This document shows positions 42,101 to 50,744 of a stretch of 64,000 bases of DNA, one piece after another. The position numbers were made by a program, and so were the translations under genes. Source of the DNA: Desulfarculus baarsii DSM 2075 (lineage in GTDB: Bacteria > Desulfobacterota > Desulfarculia > Desulfarculales > Desulfarculaceae); the NCBI RefSeq assembly GCF_000143965.1, contig NC_014365.1, positions 585,501 to 649,500 on the forward strand, read 5' to 3'. Position 1 is the first letter of the stretch; every line of letters starts with the position of its first letter. The notes beneath the pieces were generated by a model that was not told where the DNA came from, searched no databases, and saw only the letters and a list, made by a program, of their open reading frames with translations.

Positions 42101-42298
42101 ATGGGCCGACAGAACAACGCATTGGCGCGCAAGCGCTCCCTGGCCAAACTGGGCATGAGCCTCTCGCTGGGCGCATTGGTGGTCACCGCCTTCGCCGGCG
42201 GCAAACGGGCCAAAAACTGGCATATCCTGGCCGGCGGGGCCCTGGTGGGTTTCAGCGCCTGGCACCACGCCCTCTACGGCAAGCCGGGCCGGAGCTAG
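42101..42298 (+). CDS. 65-residue two-helix membrane protein
   Basis: 65 residues. After a basic N-terminus (MGRQNNALARKRS) come two hydrophobic stretches, ~17-33 ('GMSLSLGALVVTAFAGG') and ~41-56 ('HILAGGALVGFSAWHH'), joined by KRAKN. The ending 'HHALYGKPGRS' contains a His pair. Gly-rich helices resemble its operon mates. It ends 3 bases before the second ATPase. No family recognised. Confidence 0.68.
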   Translation: MGRQNNALARKRSLAKLGMSLSLGALVVTAFAGGKRAKNWHILAGGALVGFSAWHHALYGKPGRS

Positions 42299-42301
42299 TC
42301 C

Positions 42302-44428
42302 GTGCCCAGCGCCAAGAACCTCGGCCGTGGGCCCAGCGTGGTCCACGAAGCCAACGGCCGCATCCGCTTGCGCGGCCGCCTGTTCGCCGATCCGGCCCTG
42401 GATCACGCCTACGTGGAGGCCATGATCATGGCCCTGCCCGGCGTGATCGAGGCCCGGCTCAACGCCGGGGCGGCCTGCCTGGTGGCGCGCCACGACGGCC
42501 GGCCCGGCGTGCGCGAGGCCATCCTGGCGGCGCTGGGCGATCTGCCCGATGAGGCCTTTCTGCCCGGTCGCCGGCGCAAGCGCGAGGGCTTGGACAAGGC
42601 GGCGGCCCTGGGCCTTTTGGCCCTTGGCGCCAAACGTCTGCCCCGGCCCCTGGGCGGGTTGCTTTCGTGGCTGGCCGCCGCGCCGGTGATCGCCGGCGGG
42701 CTGGAGACGTTGATCAACCGGGGGCTCAAGGTCGAGGTGCTCGACGCCGCGGCCGTAAGCGCCCTGTTGCTGCGCGGCGACTACCGCGCCGCCGGGGCCA
42801 TCGTGGCCCTTTTGGCCCTGGGCCGCCACCTGGAGCAGACCAGCGAGGAAAAATCCAGCGCCCTGCTCAAGAGCCTGCTGGCCGTGGGCGACGAAGACGT
42901 CTCGGTCGAGCGCGACGGGGCCGAAATCCGCCAGCCCGCCGCCAAGCTGGCCATCGGCGACATCGTCGTCTGCGGCCCCGGCGATAAGATCGTCGTCGAC
43001 GGCCAGGTGACGTGGGGCCAGGCCGAGCTCAACCAAAGCTCCATCACCGGCGAGGCCCGGCCCGTGGCCGTGGAGGTCGGCGACCGGGTGATCAGCGGCG
43101 CGACGGTGCAGGATGGCAAGATCAAGATCCGCGCCCAACAAGTGGGCCGCCACACGGCCATGGCCCGGGTCGGCAGCTTCATCGAGACGGCCGTGCGTCA
43201 TCAGTCCGAGCCCGAAAAACGTTCGGCCCGCCTGGCCGACCGCCTCACGCCCGTCAGCCTGGGCCTGGCTGGCGGCCTGCTGCTGCTCACCGGCGACACG
43301 CGCCGCGCCGTATCGGTGCTGACGGTGGATTTCGGCTGCGCGCTCAAGCTGGCCGCGCCGCTGGCGGTCAAAACGGCCATGTACAACGCCGGCCGCCGGG
43401 GCGTGCTGATCAAGGGCGCGCGGGCCCTGGAGGCCCTTTCGCGGGTGGATGCGGTGGTTTTTGACAAAACAGGCACCATCACCCACGGCGATCTGGAGGT
43501 CACCGACGTCGTGCCCCTGGACGGCATGAGCGCCGAGGAGCTTCTGGCCCTGGCCGCCGGGGCCGAGGAGCACTACAGCCATCCGGTGGGCCGGGCCGTG
43601 GTGCGGGCGGCCCGGCGGCGGGGCTTGCCCCAGCCGGCTCTGAGCCAGGTCGACTTCATCGTGGCCCACGGCGTGAGCGCCTACGTGGCCGATCAGCGGG
43701 TGCTGGTGGGCAGCCTGCATTTTCTGGCCGAAGACGAGGGCGTGGACTGCTCGACCGCCGAGGGCCTTTGCGCCAGCCTGCGCGACCAGGGCAAGTCCAT
43801 CCTCTACGTGGGCCACGAAAACCACCTGGAAGGCGTCATCGCCTTGCGCGACCGCCTGCGGCCCGAGGCCGGGGCCGTCTTGGCCGGGCTGCGGGCGGCG
43901 GGCGTCGAGGAACTGGTGGTGCTCACCGGCGATCACCGCCAGACCGCCCAGGCCCTGGCCCGCGACCTGCCCCAGCTCGACGCCGTGCGCTGGGAACTGC
44001 GCCCCGAGGACAAAGCGGCCATCGTGGCCGAGTTGCAGGCCAGGGGCCGCGTGGTGGCCTTTGTCGGCGACGGCGTCAACGACGCGCCGGCCCTGGTCAC
44101 CGCCGACGTGGGCGTATGCATGCCCGCCGGGGCCGAGTTGGCCCGCGACGCGGCCCAGGTGGTCCTGCTGCAAGACGACCTCTGGGGCCTGCTGAGCGCC
44201 CGCCAACTGGCCGCCCGCTTCCAGGCCACGGTTGGTCAGAGCTTTTTCGCGGCCATCGGCCTAAACTGCGCCATCATGCTGGCCGCGGCCGCCGGCCGGC
44301 TTTCGCCCCTGGGCGCGGCGCTTTTGCACAACCTCAGCACCATCGGCATCCTGGGCCACGCCGCCGCCGCCAACCTGCGGCCGGCCGAGACCGGGCCTCG
44401 GGCGCTGCCGCAGGAGCGAGTCTCTTGA
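42302..44428 (+). CDS. P1B-type metal ATPase with GCA in place of CPx, ferrosome FezB-like candidate
   Basis: 708 residues. N-terminal Cys-less HMA-like region (~12-80: 'HEANGRIRLRGRLFADPALD'). TGE (249-251) in 'SSITGEARPV', DKTGT (D388), SHPV in the N-domain, TGD and GDGVNDAPAL are all canonical, so it should be catalytically competent. The metal-site helix lacks CPC; it reads 'VLTVDFGCALKLAAPLA' with a single Cys347. ATPases of the P1B-6 group in ferrosome operons are also non-CPx; assignment to that group is inferred, not shown. GTG at 42302 with GGAGCTAG. Candidate pump loading metal into an intracellular compartment. Confidence 0.85.
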   Translation: MPSAKNLGRGPSVVHEANGRIRLRGRLFADPALDHAYVEAMIMALPGVIEARLNAGAACLVARHDGRPGVREAILAALGDLPDEAFLPGRRRKREGLDKAAALGLLALGAKRLPRPLGGLLSWLAAAPVIAGGLETLINRGLKVEVLDAAAVSALLLRGDYRAAGAIVALLALGRHLEQTSEEKSSALLKSLLAVGDEDVSVERDGAEIRQPAAKLAIGDIVVCGPGDKIVVDGQVTWGQAELNQSSITGEARPVAVEVGDRVISGATVQDGKIKIRAQQVGRHTAMARVGSFIETAVRHQSEPEKRSARLADRLTPVSLGLAGGLLLLTGDTRRAVSVLTVDFGCALKLAAPLAVKTAMYNAGRRGVLIKGARALEALSRVDAVVFDKTGTITHGDLEVTDVVPLDGMSAEELLALAAGAEEHYSHPVGRAVVRAARRRGLPQPALSQVDFIVAHGVSAYVADQRVLVGSLHFLAEDEGVDCSTAEGLCASLRDQGKSILYVGHENHLEGVIALRDRLRPEAGAVLAGLRAAGVEELVVLTGDHRQTAQALARDLPQLDAVRWELRPEDKAAIVAELQARGRVVAFVGDGVNDAPALVTADVGVCMPAGAELARDAAQVVLLQDDLWGLLSARQLAARFQATVGQSFFAAIGLNCAIMLAAAAGRLSPLGAALLHNLSTIGILGHAAAANLRPAETGPRALPQERVS

Positions 44429-45147
44429 GCTATCTTTCCCTGGACCGGGCCCCGGTCTCCACGCCGCTCAAGCTGGTGGGGGCCACCGATCGCGGCCTGG
44501 CCGAACGCCTGGCCCGCCTGGGCCTGGAGCCCGGCGCGCGGCTGACCCGCCTGCCCGACGAGGTGCGCCTGCAACCGGCCCGCGTGGCCGGCCCGCGCGG
44601 CGAGGCCGTGCTCAGCGCCAACATGGCCGGCTCGCTGCTGGTGCACCTGGACGACGGCCGCAAGCTGCCGCTTCTGGACCTGGCCCCCGGCGAGGAGGGC
44701 CACGTGGAGGGGCTCACCGTCGGCGGCCGCCTGGCCAGGGCCTTCGAGGTGCTGGGCCTGATGGAAAACGATCGCCTGCGCCTGCTGCGCCGCCTGCCGC
44801 CCATGGAGTACGTCGTGCTGTTGGAGGGCCGCCGCCGGGCGCGTCTGTCCGAGGGCATGGCCGCCAAGGTCTGGGGCCAGGTGGCCGGGCGCAAGCAGCA
44901 ACTGGCCACGGCCCAGTCGGGTCATCCCTTCACGGTGCTGGAGTTTTTGGGCGGGCCCAACTTCGCCGCGGCCATGGCCGCCCTGGGCCTGGCGGTGGGC
45001 TCATCTCTGGAGCTGGAGACCGTGGAGCCGGCCCAGAGCGTGGGCCAGAAAGCCGCCGCCGCCGTGGCCCTGGCCACCGCCGGGGGGCTGCGCCTCTATC
45101 TCGACCAAAAATCGGCCCGGGCCGTTCTGGTCCAACCAGCGGGATAA
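44425..45147 (+). CDS. Multi-FeoA-domain protein
   Basis: 240 residues, cytoplasmic. I see two full FeoA-like SH3 units: ~13-75 ('GLAERLARLGLEPGARLTRL' with 'GEAVLSANMAGSLLVHL') and ~80-155 ('LARAFEVLGLMENDRLRLLR' with 'RARLSEGMAAKVWGQVAG'), plus a third partial one at ~172-225 ('AAAMAALGLAVGSSLELETV'). The L-x-x-L-G-hydrophobic-x-x-G/N signature recurs each time. The TTG start overlaps the ATPase stop (TTGA) and CAGGAG lies upstream. FeoA units normally touch FeoB; a multi-unit form could link the ATPase cluster to FeoB or act as an iron-dependent scaffold. Confidence 0.8.
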   Translation: MSYLSLDRAPVSTPLKLVGATDRGLAERLARLGLEPGARLTRLPDEVRLQPARVAGPRGEAVLSANMAGSLLVHLDDGRKLPLLDLAPGEEGHVEGLTVGGRLARAFEVLGLMENDRLRLLRRLPPMEYVVLLEGRRRARLSEGMAAKVWGQVAGRKQQLATAQSGHPFTVLEFLGGPNFAAAMAALGLAVGSSLELETVEPAQSVGQKAAAAVALATAGGLRLYLDQKSARAVLVQPAG

Positions 45148-45544
45148 CGCGGATTTTCTTTTTCACGACGGGGTGGTTGCTCCGCCCCGGTTGTGACATT
45201 ATTGTGACTAATTTTGGAGCAAAGCCAGTTTGCGCACTCCATTGAGCCGAAATCACTGCCGAAAAATCGGGAATATCCTTTCACGCAAAGTGCATACAAT
45301 CACGCGCTGTCGATTGTGCCCGTGACGAAGCGGGCATAAACTCAGTTGACGCGCGGCGGGCGCGCGGGCCGACAACGGGGGCTAAACCCCGGCTTGGCGC
45401 GCCTTGTCGCGGCCGGACCAACCGGGCGGCGGGCTTCATGGCCATGCAGCAAAGTTGTGTTGCACGGTTGGCATGAGCGCGGCCACGCCGGCCCGGCAAC
45501 TCGCGCCCGCCCCGCATGGGGCGCGGCGATCACCGGGAGGAAGC
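45148..45544 (+). other. Intergenic region with structured leader of chemoreceptor gene
   Basis: 397 bases without a gene. Holds a TTGTGAC direct repeat (45191-45197, 45202-45208) and a series of hairpins: ACAATC/GATTGT (45296-45317), GCCCG/CGGGC (45318-45335), and GACAA/TTGTC (45371-45408) enclosing CGGGG/CCCCG. This looks like a structured 5' leader. I tested it against the c-di-GMP (GEMM) consensus and found no good match. Confidence 0.5.
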
Positions 45545-47542
45545 ATGAGCGTTCTGGCGAGGATGGGTGGCGGCGTCGGCGGTCGGATGATCGTCATGGG
45601 CGTGTCGTTGGTGGTGACGTGCGCGTTGATCACCCTTGGCGTGGTGCTGTGGCAGGGCGCGCTGCTGCAAGAGCAGGTCGCCGAGGAGACCGACAAGTTG
45701 GTGGCCGAGCAGGTGGCCAAGCAGGTGCAGAGCGCCTATTTCGTCTGCCAGGCCCAGCAGGCCTCGGCCCTGCGCGAGATCAAGCTGGGCCTGCGCATGG
45801 CCAGCCACGTCGCCGCCCAGCATGGCCAACCCAACCTTTTGACCGATCAGCCCCAGCCCTGGCGGGCCGTCGATCAATTCAGCAAGCATGCCAGCGATAT
45901 TTCCTTGCCGACTCTGGCCCTGGGCCAGGCGGCCATCGCCGTCGAGCGCGACCCGGCCCGACCTTCGGCCATCGTCGACGGCGTCAGCCAGGTGACCGGG
46001 GCCGATTGCACGATCTTTCAGTGGGCGCCCCAGGTCGATGGCATGCTGCGGGTGGCCACCACCGTTCTGGGCAAGGACAAGCGCCGCGCCGTGGGCACCT
46101 ACATCCCCAGGATCAGCGACGGCCAGCCCAACCCTGTTTTGGCCCAGGTGCTGGCCGGCAAAAGTTATTTTGGCCGGGCCTTCGTGGTCGACGCCTGGTG
46201 CGTCACGGCCTACGCGCCCCTGCGCGGGCCCGACGGCGCGGTGCTGGGCATGATCTACGTGGGCCTGAAAGAGTCGGAGATCCTGGCCCCGGCGCGTCGG
46301 GTGCTGCTGGGCATGCAGGTGGGCAAGGACGGCTACGCCTGGGCCTTGGGCGGCACGGGCGATCAGCGGGGCAACTACATCATCAGCAAGGGCGGCCAGA
46401 ACGACGGCCAGAACATCCTGGGCGCCACCGACGCCTCGGGCCGCCAGTTCGTCAAGCAGACCCTGGACATGGCCGTGACCGCCAAGCCCGGCCAGGTCAA
46501 CATCATGCGCTATCCGTGGCAAAACCCTGGCGAAAGCGCGCCGCGCACCAAGATTTCCGCCTTCACCTATTTTCCGCAATGGGACTGGGTGCTGGGCGTG
46601 GGGGCCTATGAAGAGGAATTTCAAGACGCTTGCAAGCGCGTGGAGGCGTCGTTTGCCGGCATGACCAGGAACGTGGCCCTGGGCGCGGGCCTGGCGGTGC
46701 TGTTGGCCACGGCCGTGGGTTGGCTGGTGGCCCGCCGCCTCTCCGGACCGCTGGCCAACCTCAGCCAGGAGCTTTCGCTGCACGCCGGCGGCGTGGCCCA
46801 GGCCTCGACCCAGATCGCCTCGGCCAGCCAGAACCTCAGCCAGGCCGTCGCGCAGCAGGCGGCGGGGCTGGAGCAAAGCGCGGCCTCGCTGGAGGAGGTG
46901 GCCGCCCTGGCCCAGGGCAGCCTGCGCCACGCCGACGAGGCCGAAGCGGTGACCCGGGACGCCGGCCACATTGTCGGGCGGGCCGGCCAGACCATGGACC
47001 AGCTCAAGACGGCCATGCTCAAGATCAACCAGGCCAGCGACCAGATGTCGGGCATCATTCGCACCATCGACGAGATCGCCTTCCAGACCAACCTGCTCTC
47101 GCTCAACGCCGCCGTCGAGGCCGCCCGCGCCGGCGAGGCCGGGGCCGGCTTCGCCGTGGTGGCCCAGGAGGTGCGGGCCTTGGCCCTGCGCGCCGCCGAG
47201 GCGGCCAAGGGCACCCAGGGGCTCATCGAGGATAACGTCGGTCGGGTGCGCGGCGGCCAAGAGCTGGTCGACCAGGCCGATCAGGCCTTTGCCGATCTGG
47301 CCCAGGCCGCCGGCCGCACCGAGGCGCTCATGGAGCAGCTTACCGCCGACTTCAAAAGCCAGGCCTCGGGCCTGGAGCAGATCAGCCAGGCCATGACCGA
47401 GATGGACCAGGCCACCCAACAGGCCATGGCCACCGCCGAGGAGTCGGCCGCCGCCGCCGAGGAGCTGGCGGCCCAGGCCGATTCCATGGATGGCATGTCG
47501 GGCCAGTTGCTGCGCGTGGTGCGCGGGGCCGACGCCGGCTAA
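45545..47542 (+). CDS. Methyl-accepting chemotaxis protein with Cache-type periplasmic sensor
   Basis: 665 residues. Membrane helices ~14-37 and ~375-397 bracket a large periplasmic domain (~40-370) that reads like a Cache (sCache/Cache3-Cache2) sensor: '[16 protein letters not shown]', '[20 protein letters not shown]', '[20 protein letters not shown]' and '[20 protein letters not shown]'. HAMP at ~395-440, then the signalling tip '[20 protein letters not shown]' with [15 protein letters not shown]. Unlike the other two chemoreceptors it has no C-terminal F-x-x-F tether. RBS GGGAGGAAGC. Ligand likely a small organic acid or similar (inference). Confidence 0.93.
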   Translation: MSVLARMGGGVGGRMIVMGVSLVVTCALITLGVVLWQGALLQEQVAEETDKLVAEQVAKQVQSAYFVCQAQQASALREIKLGLRMASHVAAQHGQPNLLTDQPQPWRAVDQFSKHASDISLPTLALGQAAIAVERDPARPSAIVDGVSQVTGADCTIFQWAPQVDGMLRVATTVLGKDKRRAVGTYIPRISDGQPNPVLAQVLAGKSYFGRAFVVDAWCVTAYAPLRGPDGAVLGMIYVGLKESEILAPARRVLLGMQVGKDGYAWALGGTGDQRGNYIISKGGQNDGQNILGATDASGRQFVKQTLDMAVTAKPGQVNIMRYPWQNPGESAPRTKISAFTYFPQWDWVLGVGAYEEEFQDACKRVEASFAGMTRNVALGAGLAVLLATAVGWLVARRLSGPLANLSQELSLHAGGVAQASTQIASASQNLSQAVAQQAAGLEQSAASLEEVAALAQGSLRHADEAEAVTRDAGHIVGRAGQTMDQLKTAMLKINQASDQMSGIIRTIDEIAFQTNLLSLNAAVEAARAGEAGAGFAVVAQEVRALALRAAEAAKGTQGLIEDNVGRVRGGQELVDQADQAFADLAQAAGRTEALMEQLTADFKSQASGLEQISQAMTEMDQATQQAMATAEESAAAAEELAAQADSMDGMSGQLLRVVRGADAG

Positions 47543-47697
47543 CGTTAGCCGAGCCAATGCGCGCCGGTCGCCCCGCCGCGGGCGGCCGGCTTTTTTTCGC
47601 GCCGCGGGCCGTTCGCCGAACTCGTTGACAAGGCGCGCCGATTCGGTTAAGGGATTGCAACGTTGTTCATCTGGCCAAGGCGGTGCGTTTGCAGGCG

Positions 47698-48744
47698 ATG
47701 GACCCTATCAGTTTGACGCTTTCCCTGGACGGCCCGCCCGAGGCCGGCCAGGTCGAGCCCGTGGGCGGCGCGCTGGATGGCGGGCAGGTCAAGGCCAGGG
47801 TGCTGGAGTTGGCCGCGCCGGCCGACGAAGCCCTGGGCCAGACGCTCTCATGCCACGTGCCGTTCATCAAGGAAGTCAGCGATTACATAATCTTCAGCGG
47901 CGGCAAGCGCTTGCGGCCGGTGCTGTTCATGCTGGCGGCCCAGGCCGTGGGCGGCGCGGGGGATTTTCGCCGCGCGGCCATCTTTGAATACCTCCACGCG
48001 GCCACCCTGCTGCACGACGACGTCATCGACGAGGCCGGTCTGCGGCGCGGCCGGCCGGCGGCGCGCAAGCTCTACGGCAACGAGGCCGTGATCCTGGTCG
48101 GCGACTTCTTGTTCTCCAAAAGCTATTCGCTGGCCGCCGAGGAGCCCGACCACCGCTTCATCCAGGCCCTGACCGACTGCACCACCCACATGGCCGAGGG
48201 CCAGGTGCTGGAGCTGTTGCGCACCGACGACCTGGAGCTTTCGCGCCAAAAATATCTGGAGGTGATCGTGGCCAAGACGGCTGTGCTGTTGGCGGCGGCC
48301 TGTCAGATGGGGGCCATCCACGCCGGCGCGTCGCCCGAGGTGGAAAACGCGCTCTATCGCTACGGCCTGAGCCTGGGCGTGGCCTTCCAACTGGTGGACG
48401 ACGCCCTGGATTATGTCGGCCAGGAGCACGAGTTTGGCAAGCCCGTGGGCCACGACTTGGCCGAGGGCAAGATCACCCTGCCCCTGATCCACGTCCGCGA
48501 CGCCGCCGACGCCCAGGCCCGCCAGCGCCTGCTGGGCCTGGCCCGCGCCAGCCGCGCCGACCGCCAGGCCCTGGCCCAGGCCAAGGAACTGATCGTCCAG
48601 GGCGGCGGCGTGGCGCACACCTTTGCCCAGGCCCGGCGCTACGCCCGCCACGCCCAGCAAGCCCTGGAAGAGCTGCCCGCCGCCAACGACGCCTGGCAAA
48701 CGCTCTTCGCCCTGCCTCACTACGTGGTCAACCGCCGCAACTGA
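47698..48744 (+). CDS. Trans-polyprenyl diphosphate synthase
   Basis: 348 residues. First Asp-rich motif '[18 protein letters not shown]' (~101-118), second 'QLVDDALDY' (~236-244), and 'GGKRLRPVL' (~66-74), all typical of octaprenyl/heptaprenyl synthases. It extends farnesyl or geranylgeranyl diphosphate with isopentenyl diphosphate to make the quinone side chain. The first ~40 residues form an N-terminal extension. ATG at 47698 chosen over GTG at 47683, which has no spaced ribosome site. Isolated gene upstream of the AT-rich island. Confidence 0.93.
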   Translation: MDPISLTLSLDGPPEAGQVEPVGGALDGGQVKARVLELAAPADEALGQTLSCHVPFIKEVSDYIIFSGGKRLRPVLFMLAAQAVGGAGDFRRAAIFEYLHAATLLHDDVIDEAGLRRGRPAARKLYGNEAVILVGDFLFSKSYSLAAEEPDHRFIQALTDCTTHMAEGQVLELLRTDDLELSRQKYLEVIVAKTAVLLAAACQMGAIHAGASPEVENALYRYGLSLGVAFQLVDDALDYVGQEHEFGKPVGHDLAEGKITLPLIHVRDAADAQARQRLLGLARASRADRQALAQAKELIVQGGGVAHTFAQARRYARHAQQALEELPAANDAWQTLFALPHYVVNRRN

Positions 48745-48769
48745 AGGCGAGCCGCCGGCCACGGTTTTT

Positions 48770-50530
48770 GGCTTGGCAAAGATAGTCGTAGAATGATTAT
48801 TTGGAAGACATACGTCTTAGCAATCCAAGTTGTTTTCTTGTCATCCAAACACAATTGCCAGGAAAATATCCTTTATCTTTATCTATTCTTGCGAAAACCA
48901 TATTTGATTCAGCAGGCTCACCAACGTCGCGATAAAAGCACATGAAATCACTTGACCATGATTCAAATAAAGAGACGCCATGGTCATAGGATTTTGAATT
49001 ACTATTCAATACACAATGCTTAATATAGCTCCATGCCTTATAACATTTTCCCTTCACCAAAGAATTGCCAGTAGTCGCACGTTTTTTTACATTTATCCTG
49101 TTTTTGGACACTCTTCTTTTTGCGGCGGCGAAAGATATATTTTGTTTTTCGGCAACATATTTTGCAGCAGATTTTGCACTTTTAAACTTCTTTCCGTCAA
49201 GGGTAACGGTTTTTGTATTAGAGCCACCACTTACCCCGCCACGAGAAATATTATACCCATATGGGATGCGTGTGTTTAACATATTGATCCAAAATTTCTC
49301 CTTCTCTTCAAGGTCATGCTTTGTGGTCCCGTGGTCAATAATCGCGATAGAAAATGCACTTGCGCCGGAATTTCTTATTGCGGCGTGCAAAGAATGCTTA
49401 TTTTTTATGTTGCCTAAATTCGCTTGTGAAATATGATCTTCCCAACGTCTTTCAATCGTTTGCGTCGTAAGACCGACATATTGTTTTTGTGAAGACGAAT
49501 GCACTATGAGATAGATTATCCCGTTAGTATAGCCAGGGTTAGGTATGTATCTGAAGGCGTCATCTGGGCTCAGACCGGATTTGATGAGTCGGCGAATTGT
49601 CGTGCTACTAGCAGGCGGATCATACTCGCGTATGGCAGCTGCCAGATTTGAAAACTTTTGACCATACACAATTATCTCTTCGGTTGATCTTGTACCGACC
49701 AACTTGCCCTTATCGAATATATGACTATCGTCAAGTCCTGCCTGTCTTCTTTTAAGGGCTCTCCAATAGTTCACAGATAGTTTGGCGCACTTTTCTTTAA
49801 AAGACCCTGCAAATTTTAGTTTTTTTGCACAATGTGGGCATGATGAACCTCGCAAATGGTTGCTTTGTGTTTGCCAGAATTCACCATGTGTTGGACACAC
49901 TATTTTACCCTTTTTTGTGTTGTCGAGCGGAAAGAACTCATCATATCGATATTTAGCCCCGTGTACTAACTTCGCACGTTCCTCGAATCTCTGAATCATT
50001 TCGCTGTTGCTTTTAATTTTACTGCCTCTACACGTTCGGTCAAAAAACTTTGAAGCAATGCATTCTGGACAACCAGTATGTCCTAATATATGATTCCTAG
50101 GATTTTGAAAGAAAAATCTATTATGTGTTTTGCAGAAGATTTTAATTTTTTTATGAGTTAAGGGCATTGGCGGGACAAACGAATAATCATAGTGTTGATC
50201 AAAATACTGTGCAGCCCTTTCTTTAAATACAACCAATGTGATCTTTTGCGATTCATGATAGCACTGCCTGCAACCAACTCCTTTAGCGTGGTGGTTAGGC
50301 GTTATGCTGAATTTTCCATGCTCGGGGCAAATTACAATAACTTTCGTAGAACAGTTTACATATACCACTTCCGAGTAATCATATTTATTGCCGTGGGCTT
50401 TTTTGAAGTCAAAGATGATTTCATCTAGCGTCTTTTTGCGTGGCATTACACCCCCGCTGGCAAAAACAACTCTGCTAAATTGAGTAATGCTACCTGGACA
50501 AAATATCGATAATCTGGCCAACGCCAACGG
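48770..50530. mobile_element. AT-rich island with nuclease gene
   Basis: A sharp fall in G+C between about 48.77 and 50.53 kb, inside a window otherwise about 66% G+C. It contains only the composite nuclease gene. I see no integrase, terminal inverted repeats or tRNA at the borders. Likely a homing endonuclease-type or phage-derived insertion; borders are visual estimates. Confidence 0.65.
48797..50446 (-). CDS. Composite nuclease: zinc-ribbon repeats, GIY-YIG and HNH-like domain
   Basis: 549 residues. Three zinc-ribbon repeats (~35-75, ~105-140, ~185-225) each with a C-P/K-x-H-x-x-F ... N-H ... G-x-x-C-x-x-C pattern, for example 'CPEHGKFSITPNHHAKGVGC'. A GIY-YIG endonuclease domain follows (~310-400: 'GIIYLIVHSSSQKQYVGLTT', with R/E later), then NUMOD-like DNA-binding repeats ('VTLDGKKFKSAKSAAKYVAE') and a C-terminal phage HNH-like unit (~475-549). 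The coding DNA is AT-rich, unlike all neighbours, pointing to recent transfer, probably phage or homing element. ATG at 50446 with GGGGGTG upstream. Confidence 0.88.
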   Translation of the reverse strand: MPRKKTLDEIIFDFKKAHGNKYDYSEVVYVNCSTKVIVICPEHGKFSITPNHHAKGVGCRQCYHESQKITLVVFKERAAQYFDQHYDYSFVPPMPLTHKKIKIFCKTHNRFFFQNPRNHILGHTGCPECIASKFFDRTCRGSKIKSNSEMIQRFEERAKLVHGAKYRYDEFFPLDNTKKGKIVCPTHGEFWQTQSNHLRGSSCPHCAKKLKFAGSFKEKCAKLSVNYWRALKRRQAGLDDSHIFDKGKLVGTRSTEEIIVYGQKFSNLAAAIREYDPPASSTTIRRLIKSGLSPDDAFRYIPNPGYTNGIIYLIVHSSSQKQYVGLTTQTIERRWEDHISQANLGNIKNKHSLHAAIRNSGASAFSIAIIDHGTTKHDLEEKEKFWINMLNTRIPYGYNISRGGVSGGSNTKTVTLDGKKFKSAKSAAKYVAEKQNISFAAAKRRVSKNRINVKKRATTGNSLVKGKCYKAWSYIKHCVLNSNSKSYDHGVSLFESWSSDFMCFYRDVGEPAESNMVFARIDKDKGYFPGNCVWMTRKQLGLLRRMSSK

Positions 50531-50569
50531 CTAATCAGATCAGCATGTATATGCCAATCGCATGCTTTT

Positions 50570-50609
50570 CCCCGGCCCCCTCAGGCTTGGCGACGGGCCA
50601 GCAGAGCCG
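50570..50609 (-). pseudogene. Duplicated 3' end of the dehydratase activator gene
   Basis: 40 bases matching 52061-52100 at 37 positions. On the minus strand both read ALLARRQA and a stop, the C-terminus of the BadF/HgdC-type activator. The copy here has no gene attached, so it is a fragment left by duplication or rearrangement. Confidence 0.75.
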
Positions 50610-50610
50610 A

Positions 50611-50676
50611 CTCCGGCCCATAACCGCCCGCCGCGCGTCGCTTTCCCGGCGGCTCGTGACCGCGCGCCCGGCCGCC
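50611..50676. repeat. 66-bp repeat, copy 1
   Basis: Matches 51971-52036 at 61 of 66 positions. Starts CTCCGGCCCATAACCGCCCG and ends CGCGCCCGGCCGCC. It directly follows the duplicated activator 3' end, whereas in copy 2 it precedes the real one, so the order is permuted. Confidence 0.8.
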
Positions 50677-50744
50677 CGCCGGAATGCGCGCGCCAAAAGC
50701 CAGGGGCCGCAAGCCGGATCAATCACATCAACATGAATACGACC

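Noticed and set aside
38150-44206. Minus-strand frames over 700 codons opposite both ATPases
   Set aside because: Same high-GC mirror effect; DKTGT, GDG and membrane helices are on the plus strand.
45281-45420. c-di-GMP (GEMM) riboswitch before the chemoreceptor gene
   Set aside because: Repeated words such as CACGCAAAG resemble it, but the consensus order and the GNRA-type tetraloop are missing.
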